The notes under the pieces were generated by a model. It was not told the DNA's origin. It was given only the letters and a program-made list of their open reading frames with translations, and did no database searches. Of a DNA stretch of 47,683 bases, positions 19,026-27,021 are shown one piece after another. Numbering within the stretch: position 1 is the stretch's first letter; every line of letters starts with the position of its first letter. The stretch is from Paenibacillus bouchesdurhonensis (GTDB lineage: Bacteria > Bacillota > Bacilli > Paenibacillales > Paenibacillaceae): the NCBI RefSeq assembly GCF_900155685.1, contig NZ_LT732548.1, positions 713,179 through 760,861 on the forward strand. The letters run 5' to 3'. Made by a program: the position numbers and the translations under genes.

Positions 19026-21131
19026 ATGAGCAGCAATTATGATTTGGCTTGGCTGCGATACGACAAAGCATCAGCGGATGGAGCATCCAGGAAACGCTCT
19101 TCGGTGCTGAAACAGCTTGAAGGGTATTTGAAATATATCGTGACAGCAGCGGGAGTGTCTTCGCAGGTTTTCCGCACGGCAATTCAAGAGCTGACAAAGG
19201 GCATTGACTCACTAACGGGGGAGCAGCCGGTCGTTTCTCCTAAAGCGGAAGCTGACCGTTTCCTGGCCGTAGGAACGCTAGATCATACGGGCAACGCTGG
19301 TAGTCTGCCGCTGCTGGATGATTCGCTGGATGCAGCGGAAGCAGCTCGTTTGGGGGATGAAGGTTATGTCATCCGCAAGCTGGCCAGAGAAGGCAAGGAA
19401 TATATTGTTATTGCTGGAGGAACGGAGAAGGGATTGCTTTATGGCGTTTTTCATTTTCTGCGTCTACTGCAAACGGGTCAGGCGTCCGAATCGCTGGATT
19501 TGGTCGAGGTACCGAAGTACCAGCTGCGGATGGTTAATCAATGGGACAATATGGACGGAAGCATTGAACGTGGATATGCGGGCCATTCGATATTTTATCA
19601 GGACAATAAAATCGTCTCCGATCTGACTCGCGTGAAGGAGTATGCCAGAATGCTGGCTTCCGTCGGCATTAACGGTATTGCTATCAATAATGTGAACGTG
19701 CACGAGGTAGAAACGAAGCTGATTACGCCAGAGCTGCTGCCTGACGTGGCTCGGATAGCCGATGTGTTCCGCGATTACGGGATTCGCCTGTATCTCAGTG
19801 TAAATTTTGCCGCACCGATCGAGTTAGGAGATACATCTACAGCTGATCCGCTAGAGCCAGAGGTTCAGGCGTGGTGGAAGCAGAGAGCGGATGATGTCTA
19901 TCGGCATATTGCTGACTTTGGTGGATTCCTGGTCAAGGCAGACTCCGAGAACCGGCCGGGGCCGTTTACGTATGGGCGGGATCATGCGGATGGTGCCAAT
20001 ATGCTGGCAGAAGCGTTGGAGCCTCATGGCGGACTTGTATTATGGAGATGCTTCGTATACGACTGCCATCAGGACTGGCGGGATCGCAAGACCGATCGGG
20101 CTCGCGCGGCATATGATCATTTCAAGCCGCTGGACGGCAGGTTTAAAGATAATGTCATTCTGCAAATCAAAAACGGTCCGATGGACTTCCAGGTTAGGGA
20201 GCCGGTATCCCCATTGTTTGGCGCTATGGAGCGTACCAATCAAATGCTGGAATTTCAGGTTACCCAGGAATATACGGGACAGCAAAGGCATGTGTGCTAC
20301 TTGATCCCGCAATGGAAAGAGGTACTAGAATTCGATACGCTTTGCCAAGGCGAGAACAGCAAGGTAAAAGATATTGTCGCCGGACAGGTTCATCCGTACA
20401 AATACAGCGGGATTACGGCGGTATCCAGCATTGGCAATGACTTTAATTGGACAGGACATTATCTTGCGCAGTCCAATTTGTATGGATATGGCCGTCTGTT
20501 ATGGAACCCGGAGCTGAGCGCAGAGGAGATTGCCGAGGAATGGACGAGCATGACCTTTGGTTCCGATCCGGCTGTGGCAAATACGATTCTGGACATTCTG
20601 ATGGAATCCTGGCCGACCTATGAGAATTACACCTCCCCGCTTGGCGTAGGGTGGATGGTCGTGCCGCACTATCACTACGGCCCAGACGTGGACGGATATG
20701 AGTACTCCAAATGGGGTACATATCATTTTGCGGATCGCGACGGCATCGGCGTGGACAGAACTCAAGCGACGGGTACGGGATACTCTGCTCAATACGTTGG
20801 CGCCAATGCGGCTTTGTACGACAGCCTGGAGACTTGCCCGGATGAGCTGCTGCTATTTTTCCACCATGTTCCTTATACCTATGTCTTAAAGTCCGGCAAG
20901 ACGGTGATTCAGCATATTTACGACACCCACTTTGCCGGGGTGGAGCAAGTGGAGCAGTGGCTGGTGCGCTGGGATGCCTTGGAGCACAAGCTTGACCAGC
21001 AGCGTTATACCCATGTGAAGGAGCGTCTGCTCGAACAGCTCGAGAGCGCCAAGCATTGGCGAGATGTGATCAATACGTATTTCTATCGTAAATCCGGCAT
21101 TAAGGATCAGCACAATCGCGTGATCTACTAG
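19026..21131 (+). CDS. aguA: Alpha-glucuronidase, glycoside hydrolase family 67
   Basis: Removes (4-O-methyl)glucuronic acid from the non-reducing-end xylose of short aldouronates. It has 701 residues and no signal peptide, so it works in the cytoplasm on imported oligomers. The family is clear from [17 protein letters not shown] (about 170-186), [17 protein letters not shown] (about 297-313) and the C-terminal HHVPYTY region. From comparison with characterised GH67 enzymes, Asp364 and Glu392 (28 residues apart, as in the known enzymes) are the likely base residues and Glu308 a candidate acid; this assignment is from memory of the family. The ATG at 19026 has AGAAGGGGTGG, 15 bp after the regulator stop, so the two are co-transcribed. 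It is a little longer than the 680-residue Geobacillus enzyme. Confidence 0.95.
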   Translation: MSSNYDLAWLRYDKASADGASRKRSSVLKQLEGYLKYIVTAAGVSSQVFRTAIQELTKGIDSLTGEQPVVSPKAEADRFLAVGTLDHTGNAGSLPLLDDSLDAAEAARLGDEGYVIRKLAREGKEYIVIAGGTEKGLLYGVFHFLRLLQTGQASESLDLVEVPKYQLRMVNQWDNMDGSIERGYAGHSIFYQDNKIVSDLTRVKEYARMLASVGINGIAINNVNVHEVETKLITPELLPDVARIADVFRDYGIRLYLSVNFAAPIELGDTSTADPLEPEVQAWWKQRADDVYRHIADFGGFLVKADSENRPGPFTYGRDHADGANMLAEALEPHGGLVLWRCFVYDCHQDWRDRKTDRARAAYDHFKPLDGRFKDNVILQIKNGPMDFQVREPVSPLFGAMERTNQMLEFQVTQEYTGQQRHVCYLIPQWKEVLEFDTLCQGENSKVKDIVAGQVHPYKYSGITAVSSIGNDFNWTGHYLAQSNLYGYGRLLWNPELSAEEIAEEWTSMTFGSDPAVANTILDILMESWPTYENYTSPLGVGWMVVPHYHYGPDVDGYEYSKWGTYHFADRDGIGVDRTQATGTGYSAQYVGANAALYDSLETCPDELLLFFHHVPYTYVLKSGKTVIQHIYDTHFAGVEQVEQWLVRWDALEHKLDQQRYTHVKERLLEQLESAKHWRDVINTYFYRKSGIKDQHNRVIY

Positions 21132-21167
21132 AAGTATTCATTTGACGCGGCTAAGATAGGGTAGTGT

Positions 21168-21209
21168 AAAGTCTTGAGTTCCGACTTCGGTTGGAGTTCA
21201 GGGCTTTTT
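21168..21209 (+). terminator. Strong intrinsic terminator with UUCG tetraloop after aguA
   Basis: Left arm 21168-21185, loop TTCG at 21186-21189 closed by C-G, right arm 21190-21207. Eighteen consecutive pairs can form, several of them G-U, ending in a T-run. This closes the glucuronoxylan module. Confidence 0.85.
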
Positions 21210-21325
21210 GCATTAGATTTACAAAGGGGATGTTGTTTGTTTGAAGGTCTCCTAACTAAGGATCGCCTATTGGTTTGGAACATGGCACTTGCTCGAGTTT
21301 TTTTATTTTATAATCAGCCTTATCT

Positions 21326-22153
21326 TTATTCGCTCTCCAAGGGAATCGTAATTTTACGGTGGTAATATTTCGTACCCTTATCCAGCGTTTCAAGTAAAGT
21401 TCTAATGAGGATATCACCATTTGGAGTAAAATGATGCTTCTCTAAAATGTCCAGGGCTTTGTTCAAAGTACGATGAATGAAATCTTGCTTTCTAGGACTC
21501 CCCCCCACCTGTGTGCTCTGATAAATCAGCCCCCAGCTTTCAACAAATTCCTCTATGGGATCTTCAACATAAAGCTTAAGCGCTTTGGCATGATCTTTGT
21601 TGATCGAAAGGCCAAAGATCAAATCATTGTACTTATTCTTATTAGAGGTGATACGGGCGCATTGCTCCACGAAAGGTATGGAATTGATCCAATGGGATAA
21701 ATGATTCAGAGCAGATCGGGATTGGGGAATAAACTTATATCCGTTTGAATGTGGAAAGAAGTAGAACGAGTCTATCTTCCCGATAAACCATTTACCATCA
21801 AAATTATCTTCCTGCAGTTCTCGTAATAGCTTGCATAAATTTTGAGTATAGGTTAGTATTAGCTGTTTTTCGCTAATTTCCTCAGCTAAAGCTTCTGTTT
21901 TTTCGCTCAGGCTATCAACTAAGGCATCTATGGATTCATGATTCAACATATTTTCAATCTCACGAAGCTTAAAGCCTAGCTTTTGATACTTTTTACTTTC
22001 CAGGATCTGTGGAACCTGTGTGAAATCATAGAAACGGTAACCACCCTCCCCCCGCTTTTCACTGGTAATAATATTATATTTTTCATAATGCTTGAGTAAG
22101 TCGGGGGTTACACCCAGATTAATAGCAAAATCCCCAATCTTATATTTATGCAT
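21326..22153 (-). CDS. MerR-family transcriptional regulator
   Basis: 275 residues. The N-terminal winged helix-turn-helix is typical of MerR: YKIGDFAINLGVTPDLLKHYEKYNII then GGYRFYDF (residues 3-45), followed by a long dimerisation helix at about 75-115. The 150-residue C-terminal ligand domain is not one I recognise; it has several aromatic residues (KIDSFYFFPHSNGYKF). It is transcribed away from the flavoprotein gene, and the shared 244-bp region holds a promoter with the 19-bp spacing used by MerR activators, so it probably controls that gene in response to an unknown ligand. The ATG at 22153 follows a GGGAG site. Base composition is lower in G+C than in the neighbouring module. Confidence 0.9.
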   Translation of the reverse strand: MHKYKIGDFAINLGVTPDLLKHYEKYNIITSEKRGEGGYRFYDFTQVPQILESKKYQKLGFKLREIENMLNHESIDALVDSLSEKTEALAEEISEKQLILTYTQNLCKLLRELQEDNFDGKWFIGKIDSFYFFPHSNGYKFIPQSRSALNHLSHWINSIPFVEQCARITSNKNKYNDLIFGLSINKDHAKALKLYVEDPIEEFVESWGLIYQSTQVGGSPRKQDFIHRTLNKALDILEKHHFTPNGDILIRTLLETLDKGTKYYHRKITIPLESE

Positions 22154-22243
22154 GATATATCTCCCTTAACGTTTCATTTTTTTGCTTATTCCACCGTGAT
22201 TATCCATTCATTTTAACAGACGATTTTTATGTCATGATTGTAT

Positions 22244-22261
22244 TTGTGAATTTTGTAACAA
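22244..22261. promoter_or_regulatory. Rex-like dyad in the MerR/flavoprotein intergenic region
   Basis: TTGTGAATTTTGTAACAA resembles the Rex operator TTGTGAA-N4-TTCACAA with two mismatches in the right half. A redox regulator would make sense next to a reductase gene, but the match is partial. Confidence 0.3.
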
Positions 22262-22321
22262 TCCATAACTTTTCTCACTCTTTTTTGTTAAACCATGCGT
22301 TTTTTTGTCACAAAGATATCT

Positions 22322-22352
22322 TTGACCTGGAAGTAACACTTAGTTTTACACT
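22322..22352 (+). promoter_or_regulatory. MerR-type promoter of the flavoprotein gene
   Basis: -35 TTGACC (22322-22327) and -10 TACACT (22347-22352) are separated by 19 bp instead of 17, the overlong spacer that MerR activators untwist. A dyad AAGT-N3-ACTT (22331-22341) is centred in the spacer. A perfect palindrome AAAGATATCTTT (22312-22323) touches the -35. The promoter is 45 bp before the flavoprotein start. Confidence 0.7.
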
Positions 22353-22397
22353 GACTAGGAAATCATATTACTCAATTTACATACGGGGGGCAATGTA

Positions 22398-24332
22398 ATG
22401 AAACGTCTGTGGTCAAAGCTTTCACTAGTTTTACTAATTAGTTGTATGGTTCTAAGTGCATGCGACGGAAATGGGGGAAACGGTAATACTTCTAGTATGT
22501 CAGATGGGGGGATCTACAAAGCCGGAATTTATACAGGCAGTGGAGAAGGTATAAACGGAGCAGTTACAGTAGAGGTCACTTTCTCTGATGAGGAAATTAC
22601 CGATATTAAAGTAATCTAGGGTTCAGAAACAGAGGGGATATCCGATCCTGCTATAGAGAAAATCCCTGCAAGTATTATAGAAGGGCAATCTTTAGCGGTT
22701 GACGTGATTTCTGGTGCTTCTGTTACAAGTAATGCTATTATCGAGGCCGTTGCCGATTGTGTACAGCAAGCAGGTGGTGATGTAGACAAACTCAAAGCTA
22801 AAGCCATCGTTAAAAAAGGGACTGAGGAAGAAATTACAACCCAAATTGTTATAGTCGGAGGTGGTGCATCCGGGTCTGCTGCAGCCTTGCAAGCTTCTGA
22901 GAATGGAGCGCAGGTTGTGGTTGTAGAGACAACGGCTAGCCCGGCAGGTCAAGGTACTATGGCAGGCGGCATGTTTGCAACATCATCCTCAGAGCAGATC
23001 GCAAAGGGTGAAATGGTTGATCCTAAGTGGTACTATGATCAATTCATAAACATCGGTAACTTTCAAGTGAATGGGGGACTGCTGTCCAAGGTAATTCAAA
23101 ATTCGGGTAAAACGGTGGACTGGTTAATAGAGAACGGAGTGAAGCTAACACTCGCTCATCCGGCTACTGGTGGCTATTACGAGCATAAAGAGACACATCC
23201 AGCTTCCACTCTGCATGGATATACTGAAGGCGGGGTTAAGGGAATCACCGCATTGCATAATTCTATTCAGAATAATGGCGGGAAGGTACTTTATGAAACA
23301 ACAGCTAAAGATCTTATCTTAGAAAATGGTAAGGTTGCAGGTATTATTGCTGAAAAGGCGGACGGTGGTACACTAACCATTCATGCTGATGTAGTTATTT
23401 TAGCTACAGGCGGATTTGGTGGAAATGAAGAAATGGTTGCTGAAACCTTTGGTGAAGGCTTTGGTCAAAGCCGTGTAGCAACCAACATAGGAACTGGTAT
23501 TGAACTGGCTAAAAAGGCAGGCGGAGACGCTGAATATGATAAAGCGATTATGATGCATTATGGAATATCCAGAGGAGGAACGAATTGGGGTACTACTTTA
23601 AATTCAGCGCTGCTTAACCCATATTTGCATGTCGATGTGGATGGCAACCGTTTTATGAATGAAGAATTTACCTTAGAGCCTATTAAATCATCAAATGTAA
23701 TTAAATCTCTTCCACGGCATACAGCATATGAATTGTTTGATTCCACTATGATCGAAACTGTTAAAGAAAAAGGTTTTGCAGGGATTACGGATGTATTTAG
23801 CGGTAATTTAGCTACGGATCCTACAATTTTTATCGAGGTTGGACATGAAATTGATACCTCCAAAAGATATGAAAAGAGTATAAAACCTGTAGATTTAACT
23901 GAAGAAATAAATGCGTTGGTTGAGGAAGGCCAAATCATCAAAGCTGAGAGTCCAGAAGAAATGGCCGAAAAGCTTGGAATGTCCAATTTAGTTGATACCA
24001 TTAATCGTTACAATGAGCTTTGTGCAAAGGGAGAAGACACTGACCATTTTAAATCTGCGAAGTACTTAGATAATTTAGAAGGCACGATTTATGCTGTTAA
24101 AATTACCCCTTCTGTATTCCTGGGTACTTTGGGCGGCATTGAAGTGAATCAAAATCTTCAGGTTATTGATAAGGATGGAAAGCCCATTGGCGGACTATAT
24201 GCTGCAGGAAGTGAAGTAAGCGGCGTTTACAGCGACAGCTATGTTTATCTTGAAGGCGGGACATTGGGTTTTGCCTATGGTTCTGGACGAATTGCTGGAG
24301 AGAATGCTGCTGCAGAAGTGGCAAATAATTAG
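22398..24332 (+). pseudogene. Secreted FMN/FAD flavoprotein reductase (fumarate/urocanate reductase-like), interrupted by one in-frame TAG
   Basis: Extracellular lipoprotein reductase by its parts: signal peptide with lipobox LSAC (Cys22); an FMN-binding domain at about 38-115 with covalent-flavin motif SGASVT (Thr110 the likely FMN-attachment residue); and a FAD_binding_2 reductase domain from about 148 (GGGASG at 154-159) to the end (LYAAGSEVSG, GSGRIAGENAA). TAG at 22617-22619 (codon 74) cuts the FMN-binding domain in the middle, yet the frame resumes at once with GSETEGISDPAIEKIP, exactly the expected continuation, so only one codon is affected. The total is 645 codons with stop. The usual HGxNRLGG substrate site of fumarate reductases is not present, so the acceptor is unknown. 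Alternatives: recent nonsense mutation, readthrough, or sequence error. If the 3' part were expressed alone (GTG 22704) it would lack signal peptide and a ribosome site. Confidence 0.8.
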
Positions 24333-24349
24333 TCGTTGATTTTGTTATG

Positions 24350-24409
24350 CTCCCATCATAGTAGACAATGGAAAAGACACAATTTTCTACTCTACGATGA
24401 TGGGAGTTT
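24350..24409. terminator. Terminator hairpin after the flavoprotein gene
   Basis: The arms CTCCCATCAT (24350-24359) and ATGATGGGAG (24397-24406), with inner TAGA/TCTA pairing, are followed by TTTC. It lies between the plus-strand flavoprotein and the convergent transporter gene. Confidence 0.7.
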
Positions 24410-24494
24410 CTTATAGCGCTACTTGTACGAAAACTTTCTATTTTACTCTCCTAGTAACTGGCAGAGCCAGATAGGGTGAAGGGGGCTCGTACCC

Positions 24495-25808
24495 TTATTC
24501 TGACCCAATATAGCCTTTGCGACCAGCGGCATATCCAAAAAGGATGGTTAGCAGCGATAATCCAGTAATCGTAGCCAATGGAACAGCCCAATTTCCGCTC
24601 TGATCATGGATGAAGCCGAACAGAGTCGGGCCGACCGCGGCAAGCAAGTATCCGATGGATTGCGCCATGCCAGATAGTTCAGCGGCCTGGTCAGCTGTGC
24701 GCGAACGCAGGGCGAAGAACAAGATGACGAGACTGAAGGTCGTTCCGCAGCCGAGACCGATCGCCATAATAAAAAGAGGCGCCAGTGCTGGACTGCCGAG
24801 CCAAACACCCCCGAATCCGATGAGGAACAAAGTGGAGGAAGCGGCAGCCAGTCCTTTTTGACTCTGTGTTCTGGTGGCGATAAGCGGCATGAGGAAAGAG
24901 CCGGCCATGCTGGCAACTTGCATCAAGGAGAGCATCCAGCCCGCTTTTGCAGGGCTTAATCCTTGCTCTTGAAGAATTTCCGGCAGCCAGGAGATGCCGA
25001 CGTAGAACATGATGGATTGGAAACCCATGAAGATCGTTACCTGCCAGGCTATGGCCGATCTCCATACGACCCCTGTTTTGCGATAGGAGCCGGCTCTCTG
25101 CGACTTGCCTTTATCGCCGCTGCGCCGCATCTGGGGAATCCATGCCAAGGCGGTCACGGCCGACAGAATGACCCAGTAGACAAGTGCGCCTCTCCACCCT
25201 GCGCTGCGGGAAAGAGGGATGCTGATCCCGGAGGCAATGGCAGCCCATCCATTCATGGATGAGGTGTAAAGGCTGGTCATCAGGCCGATTCGATTTGGGA
25301 AATCACGTTTGATTAGGCCGGGTACCAACACATTGCAAACGGCAATCGCGCTGCCGATCAGAGCGGTTCCGACGAATAACGCGGGAATACTAGGCAGGTA
25401 ACGCACGAGAATTCCTGCCGTCATAATGAGCATACAGTAGAACAGTATTCGCTCCATGCCGAACCGCCATGCCAGTTTGGGAGCAGCAAGGGCGAAAATA
25501 GCAAAGGCGATGAGCGGCAGTGTGGTCAGCATGCCCGCAGCGGTATGGGACAGCCCCGTGGTGCCTTGGATCTCGCCAATCAGCGAGCCGACGCCAGTGA
25601 GCGGAGAACGCAGCGTGGCCGCAGTAAGCAGAATAGCTATCATGAGCAGTACCGATGCGCCAAGTCGTTGATTGGCCGGCCGACTGCCAGCCTTCGAGAT
25701 TCCGTTGGAATCGGGATCAATAGGGTTGCCTGTATCTTGGGTAGAGGAAGAGAGTGAGGCAGCTTCAATTCCTGTTAGCAAAGATGTGTCGTCTTTTGAT
25801 TCTTTCAT
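24495..25808 (-). CDS. MFS transporter of the CynX/NimT (YycB-like) type
   Basis: A 437-residue membrane protein with about 12 transmembrane helices after an unusually long hydrophilic N-terminal tail (residues 1-48, rich in Ser, Asp and Gly). TAATLRSPLTGVGSLIGEI in helix 1 and GLIKRDFPNRIGLMTSLYTSSM in the middle are hallmarks of the cyanate/2-nitroimidazole transporter group. The substrate cannot be read from sequence. The ATG at 25808 is preceded by AGGAGGAG at 25828-25821; between them an ATG-GTA-CAG-CTA-TGA mini-ORF overlaps the start in ATGA fashion and could couple initiation. It is monocistronic and convergent with the flavoprotein gene. Confidence 0.9.
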   Translation of the reverse strand: MKESKDDTSLLTGIEAASLSSSTQDTGNPIDPDSNGISKAGSRPANQRLGASVLLMIAILLTAATLRSPLTGVGSLIGEIQGTTGLSHTAAGMLTTLPLIAFAIFALAAPKLAWRFGMERILFYCMLIMTAGILVRYLPSIPALFVGTALIGSAIAVCNVLVPGLIKRDFPNRIGLMTSLYTSSMNGWAAIASGISIPLSRSAGWRGALVYWVILSAVTALAWIPQMRRSGDKGKSQRAGSYRKTGVVWRSAIAWQVTIFMGFQSIMFYVGISWLPEILQEQGLSPAKAGWMLSLMQVASMAGSFLMPLIATRTQSQKGLAAASSTLFLIGFGGVWLGSPALAPLFIMAIGLGCGTTFSLVILFFALRSRTADQAAELSGMAQSIGYLLAAVGPTLFGFIHDQSGNWAVPLATITGLSLLTILFGYAAGRKGYIGSE

Positions 25809-26214
25809 AGCTGTACCATACTCCTCCTGATCGATATGTTGCTGTACTTAATGAAGTGGCTTTACCTTAACATATGAAATCTTTTTCAAGCAATAGTTAA
25901 GTTAGGGAAAATCACGCAATACCAATATACTATTTCCTATATATCAACTATATAAGATGGACTATTAAAATGGATGGGGGGCAAGTACGAAAAGTGATTC
26001 TACGATTGCTGTTGCTCCCGAGCTCCTTGGATGATATAGGTTCATAAGAGGCAGATTTTCAGTCTCAAGGCACCACGCAAAGGCACCACCACAAAGGCAC
26101 CACATGTTCATGCTCCAAAGCAGTTTTCTTTCAGTGGTTTCCGTTTCTTTGAAGTCTTTTTTCCCGCTTGCCTGACACCATTTTCTAGTTCATCTTATAT
26201 AAGCTGCGAATACT
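25809..26214. other. Non-coding gap upstream of the transporter gene, part 1
   Basis: It holds the transporter leader and promoter region (minus strand), then low-complexity sequence. At about 26067-26105 AAAGGCACCAC recurs three times with a 13-14-bp period. No gene is seen. Confidence 0.6.
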
Positions 26215-26448
26215 AAGGTGTCTACACTAAAGCGTGCCTATACCACGCTGTTGTGAACCAAGATACATATACTAAGCTGTCATACACTAAGAGACATATA
26301 CCAAGCTGTTGCCAATCAAATGCGCACACTATGCTATCGAACACAAAAAGCCGTACACCCACCATGTCGTACACTAGCTTGTCGTAGATCAATCTGTCAC
26401 ACTGAAATGTCGTACATTAAGCTATTGCAGACTAAGCTGTCGTACGCC
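26215..26448. repeat. Degenerate 15-bp tandem array abutting element copy 3
   Basis: About 15 loosely conserved units approximating CTAAGCTGTCGTACA; the clearest are at 26262-26300 and 26430-26446. The reverse complement of the array at 7291-7560 has the same unit and the same position next to a four-unit element, so array plus element look like one composite repeat. Confidence 0.65.
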
Positions 26449-26634
26449 AAATGGAATTCATGTATCTAATTATATTTTAAACGGATGTTCCAGAGGATTA
26501 GATGGATTTTATGTACCTAGAATCAAGAATCCAGCCCATCATAGCAATTTCCCTCCTTCTAACGACATGAAATCCATTTAAATCAACTTCCCCTTCCTTG
26601 CCGCCGAAACTAACTACCTGAAATCCATTTATAT
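26449..26634. repeat. Dispersed four-unit palindromic element, copy 3
   Basis: 186 bp with direct units at about 26449 (AAATGGAATTCATGTATCTA) and 26500 (GATGGATTTTATGTACCTA) and inverted units at about 26562-26580 and 26615-26632 (GAAATCCATTTA). It aligns in full with the reverse complement of 7108-7290. Confidence 0.8.
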
Positions 26635-26680
26635 ATGTTGGACTATACAAAGTGCATATGGGATATGCACACAGTGGAAT

Positions 26681-26719
26681 GAACCATGGCATTGAACCAT
26701 GACATTGAACCATGGCATT
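26681..26719. repeat. Three 13-bp tandem units
   Basis: GAACCATGGCATT, GAACCATGACATT and GAACCATGGCATT at 26681-26693, 26694-26706 and 26707-26719. They are non-coding as far as I can see. Confidence 0.85.
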
Positions 26720-26890
26720 ATCTGAATCTGCCCCCGCCCGGATTGCTGATTGTGCCGCAGAATACAACATTTTGCAGCAAATCGTTGCCGGTTAGGTGCC
26801 CCTATGCGCTGTAGAAGCAGATTATGCCTAGGTAGATCAATGAGCTGTAGAAGCAAATTTTGCGTAAATACATCATTTAATCTCGCTCCC

Positions 26891-26917
26891 AGCGCGCGGT
26901 GCTTCGCTGCATGACGG
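26891..26917 (-). repeat. 27-bp dispersed repeat, copy 1
   Basis: On the minus strand this reads CCGTCATGCAGCGAAGCACC followed by GCGCGCT. It matches 43559-43585 (plus) at 24 of 27 positions by eye. The rest of the gap to 27021 shows no gene. Confidence 0.5.
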
Positions 26918-27021
26918 ATATCCGGTTATGATTGAACAAATTGATACGAACGTACAGGAATCTATTCATGTGTTATGAATCCCAGGCTTTCTCTGAACTC
27001 AAAAAGGAACCGGTGCTGTGC

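Noticed and set aside
21174..21365. 63-codon open frame after aguA
   Set aside because: It begins inside the terminator stem and has no ribosome site or similarity.
26215..26448. Possible CRISPR array
   Set aside because: The units are about 15 bp, badly conserved and without spacers; no cas gene is near.
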